From contig BTRK01000004.1 in the NCBI GenBank assembly GCA_036245805.1, forward strand, positions 15,562,001 to 15,626,000: 64,000 bases of DNA. The letters run 5' to 3'. Both the position numbers and the translations under genes were made by a program. A model generated the notes under the pieces. The model made no database searches, was not told the DNA's origin, and was given only the letters and a program-made list of their open reading frames with translations. This DNA comes from Pristionchus mayeri (taxonomy: Eukaryota > Nematoda > Chromadorea > Rhabditida > Neodiplogasteridae). Numbering within the stretch: position 1 is the first letter of the stretch; the number at the start of each line of letters is the position of its first letter. Shown in pieces: positions 47,641-60,000 of the stretch.

Positions 47641-48491
47641 AAATTGTTATTCGAAAACGAATGACTATGCCGGAAGTGAAAATTTGGAAAACAAACTCGG
47701 AACATCGTAGAAATCGAACTCTACTGATAATGAAATGAGTGCAAAAGGCTCCCCTGCGGTTTACGACTCACAGTGAGTGCAAACTGTGTGTTTTATTTTA
47801 TTTCGTGTCATGAGTGAATAGTTTGAGTTTGGCATTTCGTCAATCAGTTTCTTTTATCGCATAAACAATGCGAGCGCTTAGTTTGCTAGAGGGAGATTCT
47901 CTTCTTGATCTGCTATTGTCACTCCTACTCACGAACGCATTGCAAAACTGCAATTTGTTCTTGTTTACTACTCTACGAGCACGTAATGTGTAAACTCGAG
48001 CGTTCAGAACTGTCACGTTTATCGCATGTTTAAAGGGAACCGGACATCAAAAATCAAGTGTGCCTTAAATTGCGTCTCATCCACCCCTTAGTTAAATGCA
48101 ATAAACTAAAAAAATTAAAAAAATTATTTAAGCAATAAAAATAAATAATTAAATATATAGTGTATTACTGTGGTAGCGTGTAAATTCGACGTTTCAAAAA
48201 ATTCAAAAAATATATATTAAAATTACTGTATTGGAAGCATCTTGATTATCGGTTTTCAGATCGGCTGGCCGGCCGTCTTCTTCGGCAGTTTCTTTGCTTC
48301 CTTTTACTTTTTTTCAGTTATTTATGTTGTATTTCACTGTTTTGTGGCCTGAATTGTATTAGAAAAGAGGTCGGTCATGTATAATGCGGTTAGTGAAGTA
48401 ATCTGCCCCTACTGAATAGCGAACGAGCGTTTTCTGATCGCTTCATATTCATTCTAATTGCACGATTCTTGCTTACATTTGCTATCAGTGC

Positions 48492-51400
48492 ATGGCTACG
48501 GTTAACTGCTCCGCCTGCCCTCGTCGTTCCCACCAATGCCGCAAGATTCCCGACATTGCTGGGATGGGAAGGGAATGGCTGCTCCGCCTGAACCTCATCG
48601 ACGATGAGTTCGAGCTGCTGCAAGAGAAGGTTGCTAGGATTCAAGGAGAGGGGAGGCGAGCGTGGCTCTGCCCGAACCACTTCAAAGGAAGAAACCACCT
48701 GGACCGCGAAGGCCCTGAAGACGTGAGTCATAATGTATTTCACCTATTGGACATACTGTCACCGTTATCAGGGCCTCTCGGTTGTATAATCCAATGCTGA
48801 ATCGATAAAAAGCTCTTTCTTGTTTTGTAATTGATCATCGAATTTGCCGTTTGCTTCACTACGCGTTTTTTTAGCATCGTCAGAAGGGAGAAGAGCCTCC
48901 GAGGCTCAATGAGGAGAGCGATGTACGGGACAGGGCACAATTATTTACTTCCGAAAGACATTCGAATACTCTTATGCCCTGGGGAGGCCGAATAATATAC
49001 AATCCCTGAGGAGGCAATAAAACACACATACATGTACAAGACTATGTGACATTCCAGCCCGGAGTCTTTCAGCCAGAGCCAGCTCCTACCGTAGAGGCCA
49101 TGGTCGATGCCATGTCTGACCTACTTTTCCCATCGCCTCAACGCACCCAGTCTGGAGTATCTGGAGCATCTGGAGTACGTGCAACAATACCATTTGAAAT
49201 ATTTATTCAATTATGAAAGCTAGAAATGTGAACGAATAGAGAAAGATCAAACAACAGAACAGTGAAACGTTGATCATTGATTAGATTTCAAACAAATATT
49301 ACCCCTTTTCACGAACTGACACGTGCCCTGATCACTAGTAGACGCACTAGAGTGTACAAAAGTGAGAGAGCGCCACCTGGCAGATTCTTGACTAGTGGTT
49401 GTTTTGTTCACGAATTGGCTCCCTTCATTACTTGTGCTCTCTAACAGTAATAGTCGGTGAGAGAAAACGCAAACGAACTGAAGAGAGCATGCGAAGTCAT
49501 TTCCCCCGTGGCACGAAAATTGAATTTCTGCCTAACTAGGCCACGCTCTATCACATTGTAATATGGTGGAATAGTACATGAAACCAGAACACAAAACAAC
49601 AAATTTAGAACGGTAAAACTTATAATTCCCTATTACAATATAGCGAGTATTATTTACATCATTTCAGTCCTACATCCGATCTCAAGAAACGACCAACACC
49701 GAAGTGACCTCTGAGACGGGTGTTCAATGTGGTCCCCCTACCCCACCCAGTCACGACTACTTCCTAGTGAAGAAAGAATGCCTTCTTTCCCTCTTCACTC
49801 GTTGCCACCAGTGTGGGAAGAAGGAGATCGAGGAGGGCACATTCAAGTGCCGCACCGTAGGCTCGGCACTGGTCCTGCAATGGGAGTGTTTAGTGTGCGA
49901 GAGAGAAGTCGAGTGGCATTCTCAGCCTATGGTCGAAAGATACTTCGAGGGAAACCTCAAGTTGACTTCGGCCGTCCACACTACTTCTGTATCCCGCCCG
50001 GTTAGTCCATATAACTATGTTGAAAAAACAGAACAACCTAGTCCCAATGGCCGTAAAGTACAGTAGCCCGGAAACTGAATTCAGAGATTCCTGGACATGG
50101 GCAAGCTAATCGGTCTCGCACTTCCCTCTGAGCGGACAATGCGACGACAGCTCAAACGGATTGTGGTTCCCGCTGTGGATAAGGTCTTCATCAGACACAT
50201 GAAACAAGCTGAGGCCACCGTGCGAACGTCCAACATAGTTAGTGAATACTCCTTGCATTACTGCTGTTATGCCCTCCCTACATCCCTTCGACAGCCCTCC
50301 CCCCCTCTCACCTGATCTCCTTCTTCTTCATCTCCCCGGCGAGGCAGCCTTCGCTGCCCACCCTCATTGTTTCAATGAGGGGATCTACCCACTACCCCTG
50401 ATTTCCCCCACCTTTGGTAGTGATCCACCATACTTCTCGCGTTCGAAAGTAGCCGAGCTCCAGACCCTGTAAAGTATAAATGTGTTAGGTATACTGTAGC
50501 ATCTGAAATGACCGAGGGATACGGTAGGTATAGTAGTGATTTACAGTACGACACAATCGCAATCATTTCAAATTTCGAATTTCAGGCAGGCATTGGCATC
50601 GCAGTCGATGGGCGGTATTCCCATGTGGGCCGAACGGCACCCAATTGCACCGTTCCCTTCGTGGACATCGAGAGTAATCTCATCGTCCACGTCAAGAATA
50701 TGCATAAGGATATGCCAGGGATAGGTAGTGTTAGTTGGAGTGAGTAATGATTATGTCCTTCTATTCCAGATGGGGTGAGTGGTCGTATGGAGAAGGAGGG
50801 AGTGAGGATGGGGCTGAGGGAACTGCAGGCGAAGCAACTCGTGGTTAGTCATCAACAAACACTGACCCATAATATACAAACTAGGAATGGTTTTTCAATG
50901 AATGGTTTATTTCATTCTCCTCCGTTCGGATCGGTGAGAGATAATTGAGAAGTAAGAGTCATTTGGTGATAAACCATTCCTAATTGAAACGGGAACCATG
51001 CTGGTTTGCTTTAGATCACATCGCTCGTATCTGACAATGATGCCAAGATATCCAAAATGATGCGTGATCTCTTTCCTGGAATTCAGCATCACTTGGACTT
51101 CTGGCACATTGTCAAGAATCTGAAAAAGGCGCTTCGCGAGGTACTCAAAATAACTTAGTTGACACAACAATATACTCAGAATATAGTATAGCACAAATAG
51201 CAATATTTGCATTCAGCTAACAAAGCGCAAAGACTGCCCCCGCATCGAGCACTGGCGACGCGAGCTGATCGACCACTGCTACTTCGTCCATGGAAAGTTC
51301 GAGAAGGACAGGACGAAGGGAGTAGAATACATGAAAAGTTCGCTCGCTCACGTCGCTGGGTGGCATAAGAATTTTGAGAAGGTTAGCATGAATGTTGGAA

Positions 51401-51859
51401 TGATTAATGAGCAGTATTAGTACACATTAGTACCCATGCACGTTAACAAATATGTACTTCAGGTCCCCTTCTTGAAAGGTATCAGCGAATGCCTCCACGA
51501 TGCTCTCCCCGATGCTTCAGATCACGAGATCGATCCGAAAAGCGCTGAGTTCGCTCATCTGAAGGAGGTCATCCTCAAGCCTTCCTTCATCCTCGCCCTG
51601 GAACGAGCCTCCCCCAAGAAGAACACGTCACCATGCGAATGGTTTAACAGCTTGCTGAACATCTACGCGCCCAAGCGGATAGCCAGGTTAGTAATCAATA
51701 CCGTCATTACCTCCACTAATTGAAACGTCTAATATCCAGTTATTAACTCATCTATTTAGTTCGGCTGTGGCTTACGAGGATAAGGTGAAGATGGGGGTGT
51801 TGCACCACAACACCATTGCGATGGCAGGCGTGCTCGGAGTGATAAAGGAGAAGTCCTCC
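48492..51859 (+). pseudogene. Kolobok-type THAP/DDE transposase, left copy (3' truncated)
   Basis: Exon 1 (48,492-48,722) encodes a THAP zinc finger (CSACPRRS early, CPNHF late). Exons near 48,874 and 49,047 are low-complexity linkers. Exon 49,668-50,000 has zinc-ribbon pairs (RCHQCG, WECLVCE) and EWHSQP. Exon 50,085-50,236 reads LPSERTMRRQLKRIVVP. The catalytic RNase-H-like domain follows: first acidic AVDGRYSHVG (50,585), RMEKEG (50,771), second acidic LVSDNDAKISKMM with HHLDFWHIVKNLKK (51,015), then KNTSPCEWFNSLLN with the likely final Glu (51,463). These match the Kolobok superfamily (cut-and-paste, TTAA target). Defects: the exon-2 donor near 48,928 is lost relative to the right copy (an AGGT is missing), and the reading ends at 51,859 at the inner edge of the arm, so the C-terminal tail is absent. 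Confidence 0.8.
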
Positions 51860-51893
51860 GAAAAAGTTGGAAGCCCCATTCCAACTTTTTCGG
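51856..51893. repeat. perfect hairpin at the inner duplication edge
   Basis: TCCGAAAAAGTTGGAA and its exact complement, with a 6-bp spacer GCCCCA. It begins within the last bases shared by the two arms, so it marks the breakpoint of the inverted duplication. Confidence 0.85.
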
Positions 51894-52068
51894 ATCGCCC
51901 GAGGCCTCACGAGCCTTTTACAACGTTCTAAGCAGGCTCTCAATAGTTACGTCCATCAGTTACGTCCATTTTTTATCTTTAACACACAACCCCGCGTAAC
52001 GTAGCGACCGAAGGTCGCTAGTTTCTTCTCAAACGATCGCATTTTCCTCCACTCCTAAGCGAATTACG

Positions 52069-52359
52069 ATGGCTCTGAGTGCAGAGGAAAGAAAGAAGGA
52101 ACTGTCGGTTCTCCTCTCGAATGGATGGAAGATGACTGAAGGGAGAGACGCCATCCAGAAGATCTACCAATTCAAGGACTTCAATCAAGCATTCGGATTC
52201 ATGTCTCGTGTTGCACTGAAGGCTGAGAAGATGGACCACCACCCGGAATGGTTCAACGTCTACAATAAGGTGGATGTGACTCTCTCTTCCCATGATGTCA
52301 ATGGTCTCTCTCGTCGTGATCTCGCCTTGGCCACTTTCATCGACTCCATATCTCACTGA
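52069..52359 (+). CDS. pcbd-1: pterin-4a-carbinolamine dehydratase
   Basis: A complete 96-residue protein ([10 protein letters not shown]...DSISH), the full usual length of the PCBD/DCoH family. The enzyme dehydrates 4a-hydroxytetrahydrobiopterin so that tetrahydrobiopterin can be regenerated for aromatic amino acid hydroxylases such as phenylalanine hydroxylase; it acts in the cytosol. Seen: a GWK motif near residue 20, then [20 protein letters not shown] with the conserved His-His-Pro active-site motif at about residues 62-64, and the closing [14 protein letters not shown] helix. The start ATG at 52,069 is the first in frame and gives the family-standard N-terminus. There are no introns and no poly(A) tail, so it may be an old retrocopy or a naturally intronless gene. 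It is the only clearly intact gene in the spacer between the inverted arms. The symbol follows the C. elegans orthologue name and is by homology only. Confidence 0.93.
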   Translation: MALSAEERKKELSVLLSNGWKMTEGRDAIQKIYQFKDFNQAFGFMSRVALKAEKMDHHPEWFNVYNKVDVTLSSHDVNGLSRRDLALATFIDSISH

Positions 52360-52488
52360 TTCCCCTCTTCTCACTTGTACCCCCTTACCACTTGATACAA
52401 TTGTACCACGAGATAAATACTACAAAATACTACAAAAGAGTATACTACTAAAGAGGGAGGTGACGGTATCCGACCATTCGTAGGGAGC

Positions 52489-52618
52489 ACCAAAATGAAG
52501 TCTGAACAATGAGGCTCCGGGGGCACTCAGGCATGCCTCAGGGTGGCCAAAACCGGTTATAACTCTTTTCGCCATTCCCATGCTCAGCTAGATTCTCTCA
52601 TGAGAGGCGTTTTTTTGC
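52489..52618 (+). repeat. dispersed repeat D, copy 2
   Basis: About 130 bp similar to 3,293-3,425 (CCAAAACCGGTTATAACTC, CCATTCCCATG). It lies between the PCBD gene and the MITE at 52,651. Confidence 0.6.
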
Positions 52619-52650
52619 CATCACACCCCCGATCAAAAACATTTTTCGGA

Positions 52651-53189
52651 GGGGGGGGGCGGACATTTGCGCAACGACCATTTGCGCAACGGAGCGCCGT
52701 TCGATGGGAAGTTGAGCTAGTAACCTGGGTTTTTTCATTGTAACTAGTGTGTGCTACCCTACAATTACATATACAAATCTTGTTGCTAGGCGATCATGAG
52801 TTTCACTCTTCACCAACGACTGGGGGTTCATGGTCCAAAATTGAGAATTTGAGTAAAAAATCATGGTTAGATAAACACCAAATGCCGTAACCAATCGGCA
52901 CCCATGTTACTGGAATACAGTATTTACTGGAGTACTGGAATATCCATTGGTTACAATGCTCTGTGTTTGTCTAATCATGATTCTCTGCTCAAATTCTCAA
53001 TTTTGGACCATGAACCCCCGGTCGTTGGTGACGAGTGAAACTCATGATCGCCTAGCAACAAGATTTGTCTATGTAATTGTAGGGTAGCACACACTAGTTA
53101 CAATGAAACAACTCTCAAGTTACTAGATCAACTTCCCATCGAACGGCGCTCCGTTGCGCAAATGGTCGTTGCGCAAATGCCCGCCCCCC
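52651..53189. mobile_element. hAT-like palindromic MITE, family P3, copy c (divergent ends)
   Basis: 539 bp. The outer part differs from the other two copies (GCGGACATTTGCGCAACG instead of GACAAAAGCACAAC), but the inner arms are clearly related (TCTTGTTGCTAGGCGATCATG, CATGGTTAGATAA). It is flanked by TTTCGGA on both sides (52,644-52,650 and 53,190-53,196), with an eighth base mismatched. Confidence 0.8.
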
Positions 53190-54190
53190 TTTCGGAGTAG
53201 TAATCAAGGAATGCGTAATCGCGACATTGGATATCGGAACCTACTCAGTTCTTGAGAAAAATTAGCGGTTTCGTTACGAAGTAGAGATAACATTGCCCTC
53301 CTTCGCCGTTATGAGATACTTACTTGTTTTCGCTAACACTAGCGCGCTATGATATTCATCCCTTCGCTACAAGGTTATTGGACATCTGTTACATTTTAAC
53401 GACATTCTATCTAACGCCATCAAACTCAACAGTATTTAAAGGGATCCGGGAGCCCCAAAGTTTATATTTTTAAATTATTTGGTTTCTTTCTATTGAAAAC
53501 ATATTATTTATAAAATAAAAATTTAAAAAATATATGAGTGGAGAAAATTCGCAATGAAAATAATTCAACAATTTGAACGGTAGCGTGAGCCTTGGTGAAG
53601 TTTCCCACCATTTTTGCAATTTACCGGCTTTGAATTTACCGGTTCCCCTAGCGACCGCGACAGGGCTCCGCATTTATCGGCGTTTTCCACTTGTTTTTAC
53701 GTTGTTTCTTTTCAAAACTGGTTATATTCCGTTTCAGAATGGCCCAATTCACTTTGCTCACCATGAATTTAGGCAGGAATACACCTTTTTTTAGCTTATG
53801 GTACCAAATTTGCTAGCTGTTTTTTTTCGAGTTGCTATTGTTTCGCTAGACTTGCGAGCAACTTGTAATATAAATATTGCTGACTCAACCCGCTTCTCAT
53901 TCACTAATCGCGTGTTCATCTAATTCGGCTTGGCTTGATATGAGCGTGGAAATGCCGACTTCAGTTCTTATATGCGGTGTTCGTTCGCTCTACCGTGTAG
54001 GAAGGCGTGTTGACTAGTTGTTCCCGACTTTTCCCACCATCCTCGCGATTGTAATACTTTTCTTCGATAATGTCGATACTACATAATAGTTTTGCCTCCT
54101 TTGTGTTGTCTTTTATTGTCGAGCCTCACCATTCATTCGCTCCGTTTCAGCGGTTCGCTGCCGGTCCATCCGTCGTCGGCGGAGGAGAAC
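53190..54190. other. no gene recognised
   Basis: Spacer between the MITE and the PITP fragment. Only short frames without a family signature. Confidence 0.45.
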
Positions 54191-54199
54191 GTGCAACAC

Positions 54200-55216
54200 G
54201 GAGAGTAATCGTCAAGGAATAGTGCGTTTTCCACGATTGTTTTGTTGTTTTTTATTAATATTTTTTATTTAACCGTTCCAGCCATGCCGTCCTTCCGCTG
54301 ACCGTAGAGGAGTGACCGTAGAGGAGAAGCGAGCAAGGCCGAAACTGGCGGCGGGGAAGGTGTGTTTTCCACTTCGTCTGTTAGGGCCAAATGAAAAAAT
54401 GTGGCCAGATTTTATGTTGCCGACCGCTTACAAAAATACAGAAACTCGCTCGCTTTTCCCGAGTTCCAGACCTAATAATTCTGCCGCGTTTACCATAGAC
54501 GCAATTCTCGCGCTCACGCCATGTAATTACGCGTCTGCCTTGCATGTTTCCGTTTCTCACCCCACCAGTCATGAGCTGCTACCCTCTACTTATCGATCCC
54601 GTTTTGTAGGTGCTCAAAAATGAGTTATCCACGCGCTCTTCAACGGCTCGTACGACCGCGGCCAGTACACGCACAAGATCCACCACCTCCAGTCGAAGGT
54701 GAGTGCTAATTATCCGTTAATTAGTGCATATTTAATCGATAAATCAATATTTTTATATTGTTTAGGTCCCGACGCTGACCCTCAAGATCGCGCCCAAGGG
54801 ACCGCTGGCGATCCACGAGGAGGCCTGGAACTCCTACCACTACTGCTGAGCGGTGCTGACGAATCCCGACTACATGAAGTACAACTTCTTCGTCAAGGTC
54901 GAGACTATCCACCTGCCCGACCGAGGAACGACCGAGAAAGTGAGTGAGAATTTGAAGAAACTAGACTGCGTTACTAGAGTGCTGCTTCGGGAGTACTCTC
55001 ACGAGCCACACTATACTTGCACGTGTATTATTCAACTTGCTTGTCGTTTCATTATTGGTCAACATTTAAAATTACATGTAATTATTTAAAATACAGGCGC
55101 ACAACCTCTCGAAGGAGGAACTGGTGAAGCGGGAGGGCGCCCACATCGGCGTCGCCAACGGCAAGGAGTTCCTGGCGGCGACCAATGTTAAGCAGGAGAC
55201 GCCCCCCTCCCTCTAG
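54200..55216 (+). pseudogene. class I phosphatidylinositol transfer protein gene fragment
   Basis: Exon pieces follow the N-terminal half of a PITP in order. VIVKEY ends at 54,221. HAVLPLTVEE runs from 54,282. VLKNE is at 54,610 and GQYTHKIHHLQSK ends at 54,698. The piece 54,766-54,939 has APKGPLAIHEEAWN, LTNPDYMKYNFF and LPDRGTTEK. The last, 55,097-55,216, reads LSKEELVKRE...stop. PITPs carry phosphatidylinositol and phosphatidylcholine between membranes and are about 270 residues long; only about half is here. Breaks: a tandem duplication of TGACCGTAGAGGAG (54,299-54,326) brings in a stop, there is a frameshift within the third exon, a TGA interrupts the AWNSYHYC segment near 54,847, no start Met is seen, and the C-terminal half is absent. 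Introns are kept, so the copy was made from DNA, not from mRNA. Confidence 0.85.
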
Positions 55217-55472
55217 GTTTGTTGGGCTACGCCCATTGAAATGAGTAGTATGAAAACTGAGTTGTTCCTTGCATTGGGCAATCAGAAATGCTTGCATGTT
55301 TTGCGTTGCATACACTGATATATATTAGCTTCTCCTTATTAGCATCTTTTTTACACTAGTGTTGGCAAGGCACGCTAATACGAAATCGCGAATTTGATAT
55401 TTATTATAGTTAAATCATCATGTTTCCGTTTGGTTGCGAGATCTTTGAACCGCTCACAGTCTATATTTACAG

Positions 55473-56955
55473 GTCCACCATGATGGCGCAAATCTCCGCC
55501 CCGAACGTGAACTAAGTTCAAATTGATTCTCTGGTCTTAATGAAGATCGTCAAGCATGTAGACAGCGAACTGTACGCTGGCATGAGTGAAGTATGTCGAG
55601 CCTGAATTTCTCCATTTATTCTTGTTGTTAAGGTTGCTGGTGAGGCTTGCCAGGGACTACTCACTGGTCTCGTCGCTGTCGAGGATGATCGTCTCGAGAT
55701 TACCAGCTGCTCTCCAGTAAGATCGTTTCAATGTTTTCGTTGTTCGTTTTCCTAATTTGTTATTTCTTCATTTTCCCACAATCTCTTTTGTTTTAGACCG
55801 CTCGTGCTGAGCCGATGCTCGATTCTGGGGAAGTGCGAACCAAGCTAATCAGCAATATGAAGAGATGAAGCAGGCGGAGATGATCGACATGCTCAGGAAG
55901 TTCAGGTGAGATCTGGTTGCTAAAGTTCGTTTACTCCTGACGGCGATCATGGGACTAGCCTTTGATACAATACTTGCACATGAGCAATAACACTGGAATG
56001 AGGGAGTACGAAAACAACCCTGAATCCTACGATCGCCAGTCAACCGCATAGCTTATCACGTCTTGGCAAATGTTTCATTACTGTCTTCTTTCCAGAAACA
56101 TGAACATCGATTACGAAATGGTGCGCTTCTACCAGGCACACCCCTTCTCTGCATGCTTCAATCAGGAGATGGCTGAGTCCCCTCAGTAAGATTATCCCGA
56201 ATACCTTGGTGCTTTACTTTTTTTATTTTTATGTTTGCAGAATCTTGAATTTATTTAATGTAGTGGCCATACTCACAAGTGTAGAGTAGGAGTAGCTCAT
56301 GACTTCACCGTTCCCTAAGTACCGTACTTTGCTTATGGTATGGGGATACCGTAATCGGGGGGGGGGGGGGGGGAGGGCACCCCCCCTTCGACGTATAGGG
56401 GGTCATGGTAAAAAAATCGGTCGGTAGGTCAAGACTAAGTACCGTAACCAATCGATTGTACAGTACACCCTGGAACTGGATCTGACCCATGTAACTGGGT
56501 TACGGTAGTGACATGGGTACTGTACAATCGATTGGGCACGGTACCAGGAGTTTTTAAAAATAAAGTTAGTTTCCGATATTCGCGGGTTACGGTATCCATA
56601 TACGGTATCAGGGTGTACTGTACTATCGATTGGTTACGGTACTTAGTCTTGACCTACCGATCGATTTTTGACCATGACCCCTATACGTCGAGGGGGGGGA
56701 TGCTCATCCGGATGGGCACCCCCCCCCCCCCCCCCGATACAATTCCCGCACATCTATGGTTGTGTCCCTCAGTCTGTTGGTTAGTCTCTGCTACGTATTT
56801 AGTATAGAGCACAGAAGAGTCTAAAGATGTTTGAAATGTGTCTCATCCATAATCAATTTAATAAATTCTCACAACGATTCCATTTTTTGCAGATCAAAGA
56901 CGCGCCATCCAGACGACGATGGGACAATGCAACAACATCAACAACACCACACGTC
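55473..56955 (+). pseudogene. eIF3 subunit H gene fragment
   Basis: Five exon pieces with GT/AG boundaries: 55,473-55,590 (VQIDSLVLMKIVKH), 55,633-55,716 (GLLTGLVAVEDDRLEITSC), 55,797-55,905 (NQQYEEMKQAEMIDMLRKF), 56,097-56,185 (MNIDYEMVRFYQAH + PFSACFNQEM) and 56,893-56,955. The order matches the start of the MPN domain of eIF3h, a scaffold subunit of the translation initiation factor eIF3. Breaks: TAA at 55,513 right after the N-terminal NVN, a frameshift in the third piece between the SGE and ANQAN stretches, and no sequence beyond the first third of the protein. A MITE (56,354-56,733) lies in the last intron. Introns are retained as in the neighbouring PITP fragment, so both look like DNA-level duplications. 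Confidence 0.82.
56354..56733. mobile_element. fold-back MITE with G-run ends (family P2, copy b)
   Basis: About 380 bp bounded by a run of about 19 G on the left and of about 18 C on the right. The arms share CGACGTATAGGGGGTCATGG, CGATTGTACAGTAC and TACCGTAACC with the fold-back at 4,030-5,105. It sits inside the last intron of the eIF3h fragment. Confidence 0.75.
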
Positions 56956-57053
56956 AAGTAAGTATGAAAATGGAGATTAAACAAGTGTTTCACTGTATGT
57001 CTATCCTAACAATAACGCACGAACCCTGCATGATCCCTACCCTCTACCCCCAC

Positions 57054-60000
57054 CTATGCTTGCTTCTTCCCTCGCCCTCTTCCTCGCCCTCTCTTGGGTG
57101 GCTCGTACGTCGAGTCGCCGTCGGATCCCTCATCTTCTCCATCTTCTCCATCTTCCTGCCCTCTCTTCGCTTTCCTCTTCCTTCCCTGCTTCGTAGATGG
57201 CTCTTCCTCGTCTTCTCCTTCCGTCTCTCGATCAGCTTTCTCTCTTCCCTTCCCACTGGATGCTCCTCTTCCCCTGCCGCGGCCTCGCCGAGGTCCTCTC
57301 CCTCGCCCTCTTCCACTTCCTCTTCCTCGTCCACTCCCAACACCGGCGACCTTCTTCTCATCTTCTCCCTCATCCCAGTCTGGTCCAGAGGAGGCATCCA
57401 CTACCTCAGCTCCCTCCTCTCCCACTGGCACTTCTTCTACTCGGGACTCGCCTGTATCATCTCCTTCCTCGTGCTCCGAATCGTCCTCGGAGGGGGCGAT
57501 TGGATTGGAGTCTGAATCGACATCCTCTCCGTATGCCGCTCCGTACTCAATGGAGACATCGCTCTCATCTCCCTTTGAATCGCCTTCCGACTCCTCCTCA
57601 TCGGCATAGAGAGCAGCCATGTAGCGATTGGAGTCGGGGATTCCCTTCCTCTTGAGGAATGAAGCATCCTTCATCTCACGGACCACTCCTTCCACCTCAT
57701 CCCAGACCTGACAAGATATTAGTTAGACATATTTTTTTTTGTTAACAATTTCGGCATAGCTCGATGAACTAATTTAGTTTGAATATACTAACTTCTCTCC
57801 TCCAGTACTGGTCCACTGATTCCATCTTCCTCTTCACACACTTTGCCTCTCTACCCTTTGCTCTTGTCTGGTAGGAGGACTTCTCCTTTCTCACTCCGAG
57901 CACGCCTGCCATCGCAATGGTGTTGTGGTGCAACACCCCCATCTTCACCTTATCCTCGTAAGCCACAGCCGAACTAAATAGATGAGTTAATAACTGGATA
58001 TTAGACGTTTCAATTAGTGGAGGTAATGACGGTATTGATTACTGGCTATCCGCTTGGGCGCGTAGATGTTCAGCAAGCTGTTAAACCATTCGCATGGTGA
58101 CGTGTTCTTCTTGGGGGAGGCTCGTTCCAGGGCGAGGATGAAGGAAGGCTTGAGGATGACCTCCTTCAGATGAGCGAACTCAGCGCTTTTCGGATCGATC
58201 TCGTGATCTGAAGCATCGGGGAGAGCATCGTGGAGGCATTCGCTGATACCTTTCAAGAAGGGGACCTGAAGTACATATTTATTAACGTGCATGGGTACTA
58301 ATGTGTACTAATACTGCTCATTAATCATTCCAACATTCATGCTAACCTTCTCAAAATTCTTATGCCACCCAGCGACGTGAGCGAGCGAACTTTTCATGTA
58401 TTCTACTCCCTTCGTCCTGTCCTTCTCGAACTTTCCATGGACGAAGTAGCAGTGGTCGATCAGCTCGCGTCGCCAGTGCTCGATGCGGGGGCAGTCTTTG
58501 CGCTTTGTTAGCTGAATGCAAATATTGCTATTTGTGCTATACTATATTCTGAGTATATTGTTGTGTCAACTAAGTTATTTTGAGTACCTCGCGAAGCGCC
58601 TTGTTCAGATTCTTGACAATGTGCCAGAAGTCCAAGTGATGCTGAATTCCAGGAAAGAGATCACGCATCATTTTGGATATCTTGGCATCATTGTCAGATA
58701 CGAGCGATGTGATCTAAAGCAAACCAGCATGGTTCCCGTTTCAATTAGGAATGGTTTATCACCAAATGACTCTTACTTCTCAATTATCTCTCACCGATCC
58801 GAACGGAGGAGAATGAAATAAACCATTCATTGAAAAACCATTCCTAGTTTGTATATTATGGGTCAGTGTTTGTTGATGACTAACCACGAGTTGCTTCGCC
58901 TGCAGTTCCCTCAGCCCCATCCTCACTCCCTCCTTCTCCATACGACCACTCACCCCATCTGGAATAGAAGGACATAATCATTACTCACTCCAACTAACAC
59001 TACCTATCCCTGGCATATCCTTATGCATATTCTTGACGTGGACGATGAGATTACTCTCGATGTCCACGAAGGGAACGGTGCAATTGGGTGCCGTTCGGCC
59101 CACATGGGAATACCGCCCATCGACTGCGATGCCAATGCCTGCCTGAAATTCGAAATTTGTAATACTCGCTATATTGTAATAGGGAATTATAAGTTTTACC
59201 GTTCTAAATTTGTTGTTTTGTGTTCTGGTTTCATGTACTATTCCACCATATTACAATGTGATAGAGCGTGGCCTAGTTAGGCAGAAATTCAATTTTCGTG
59301 CCACGGGGGAAATGACTTCGCATGCTCTCTTCAGTTCGTTTGCGTTTTCTCTCACCGACTATTACTGTTAGAGAGCACAAGTAATGAAGGGAGCCAATTC
59401 GTGAACAAAACAACCACTAGTCAAGAATCTGCCAGGTGGCGCTCTCTCACTTTTGTACACTCTAGTGCGTCTACTAGTGATCAGGGCACGTGTCAGTTCG
59501 TGAAAAGGGGTAATATTTGTTTGAAATCTAATCAATGATCAACGTTTCACTGTTCTGTTGTTTGATCTTTCTCTATTCGTTCACATTTCTAGCTTTCATA
59601 ATTGAATAAATATTTCAAATGGTATTGTTGCACGTACTCCAGATGCTCCAGATACTCCAGACTGGGTGCGTTGAGGCGATGGGAAAAGTAGGTCAGACAT
59701 GGCATCGACCATGGCCTCTACGGTAGGAGCTGGCTCTGGCTGAAAGACTCCGGGCTGGAATGTCACATAGTCTTGTACATGTATGTGTGTTTTATTGCCT
59801 CCTCAGGGATTGTATATTATTCGGCCTCCCCAGGGCATAAGAGTATTCGAATGTCTTTCGGAAGTAAATAATTGTGCCCTGTACCTGTACATCGCTCTCC
59901 TCATTGAGCCTCGGAGGCTCTTCTCCCTTCTGACGATGCTAAAAAAACGCGTAGTGAAGCAAACGGCAAATTCGATGATCAATTACAAAACAAGAAAGAG

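Larger units (their letters stand above)
46284..51859 (+). repeat. left arm of a large inverted duplication
   Basis: 5,576 bp found again in reverse at 57,874-62,528. By eye the arms are almost identical over the transposase exons, introns and 5' flank. The outer limit lies near the centre of P7 (GTGACAAGAAATCAG). The inner limit follows GAGAAGTCCTCC at 51,859. The only large difference is a deletion of about 920 bp in the right arm, matching 49,651-50,570 here. The non-coding part 46,819-48,491 holds no gene I recognise. Confidence 0.92.

Noticed and set aside
54312..54623. 103-codon open frame on the plus strand
   Set aside because: It crosses exon and intron of the PITP fragment in the wrong frame, whereas the PITP motifs lie in other frames with matching splice sites.
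57094..57655. Ser/Pro- or Leu-rich open frames on the plus strand at 57.1-57.65 kb
   Set aside because: They are antisense shadows of the acidic and RG-rich last exon of the minus-strand transposase, which has proper splice sites and a stop.
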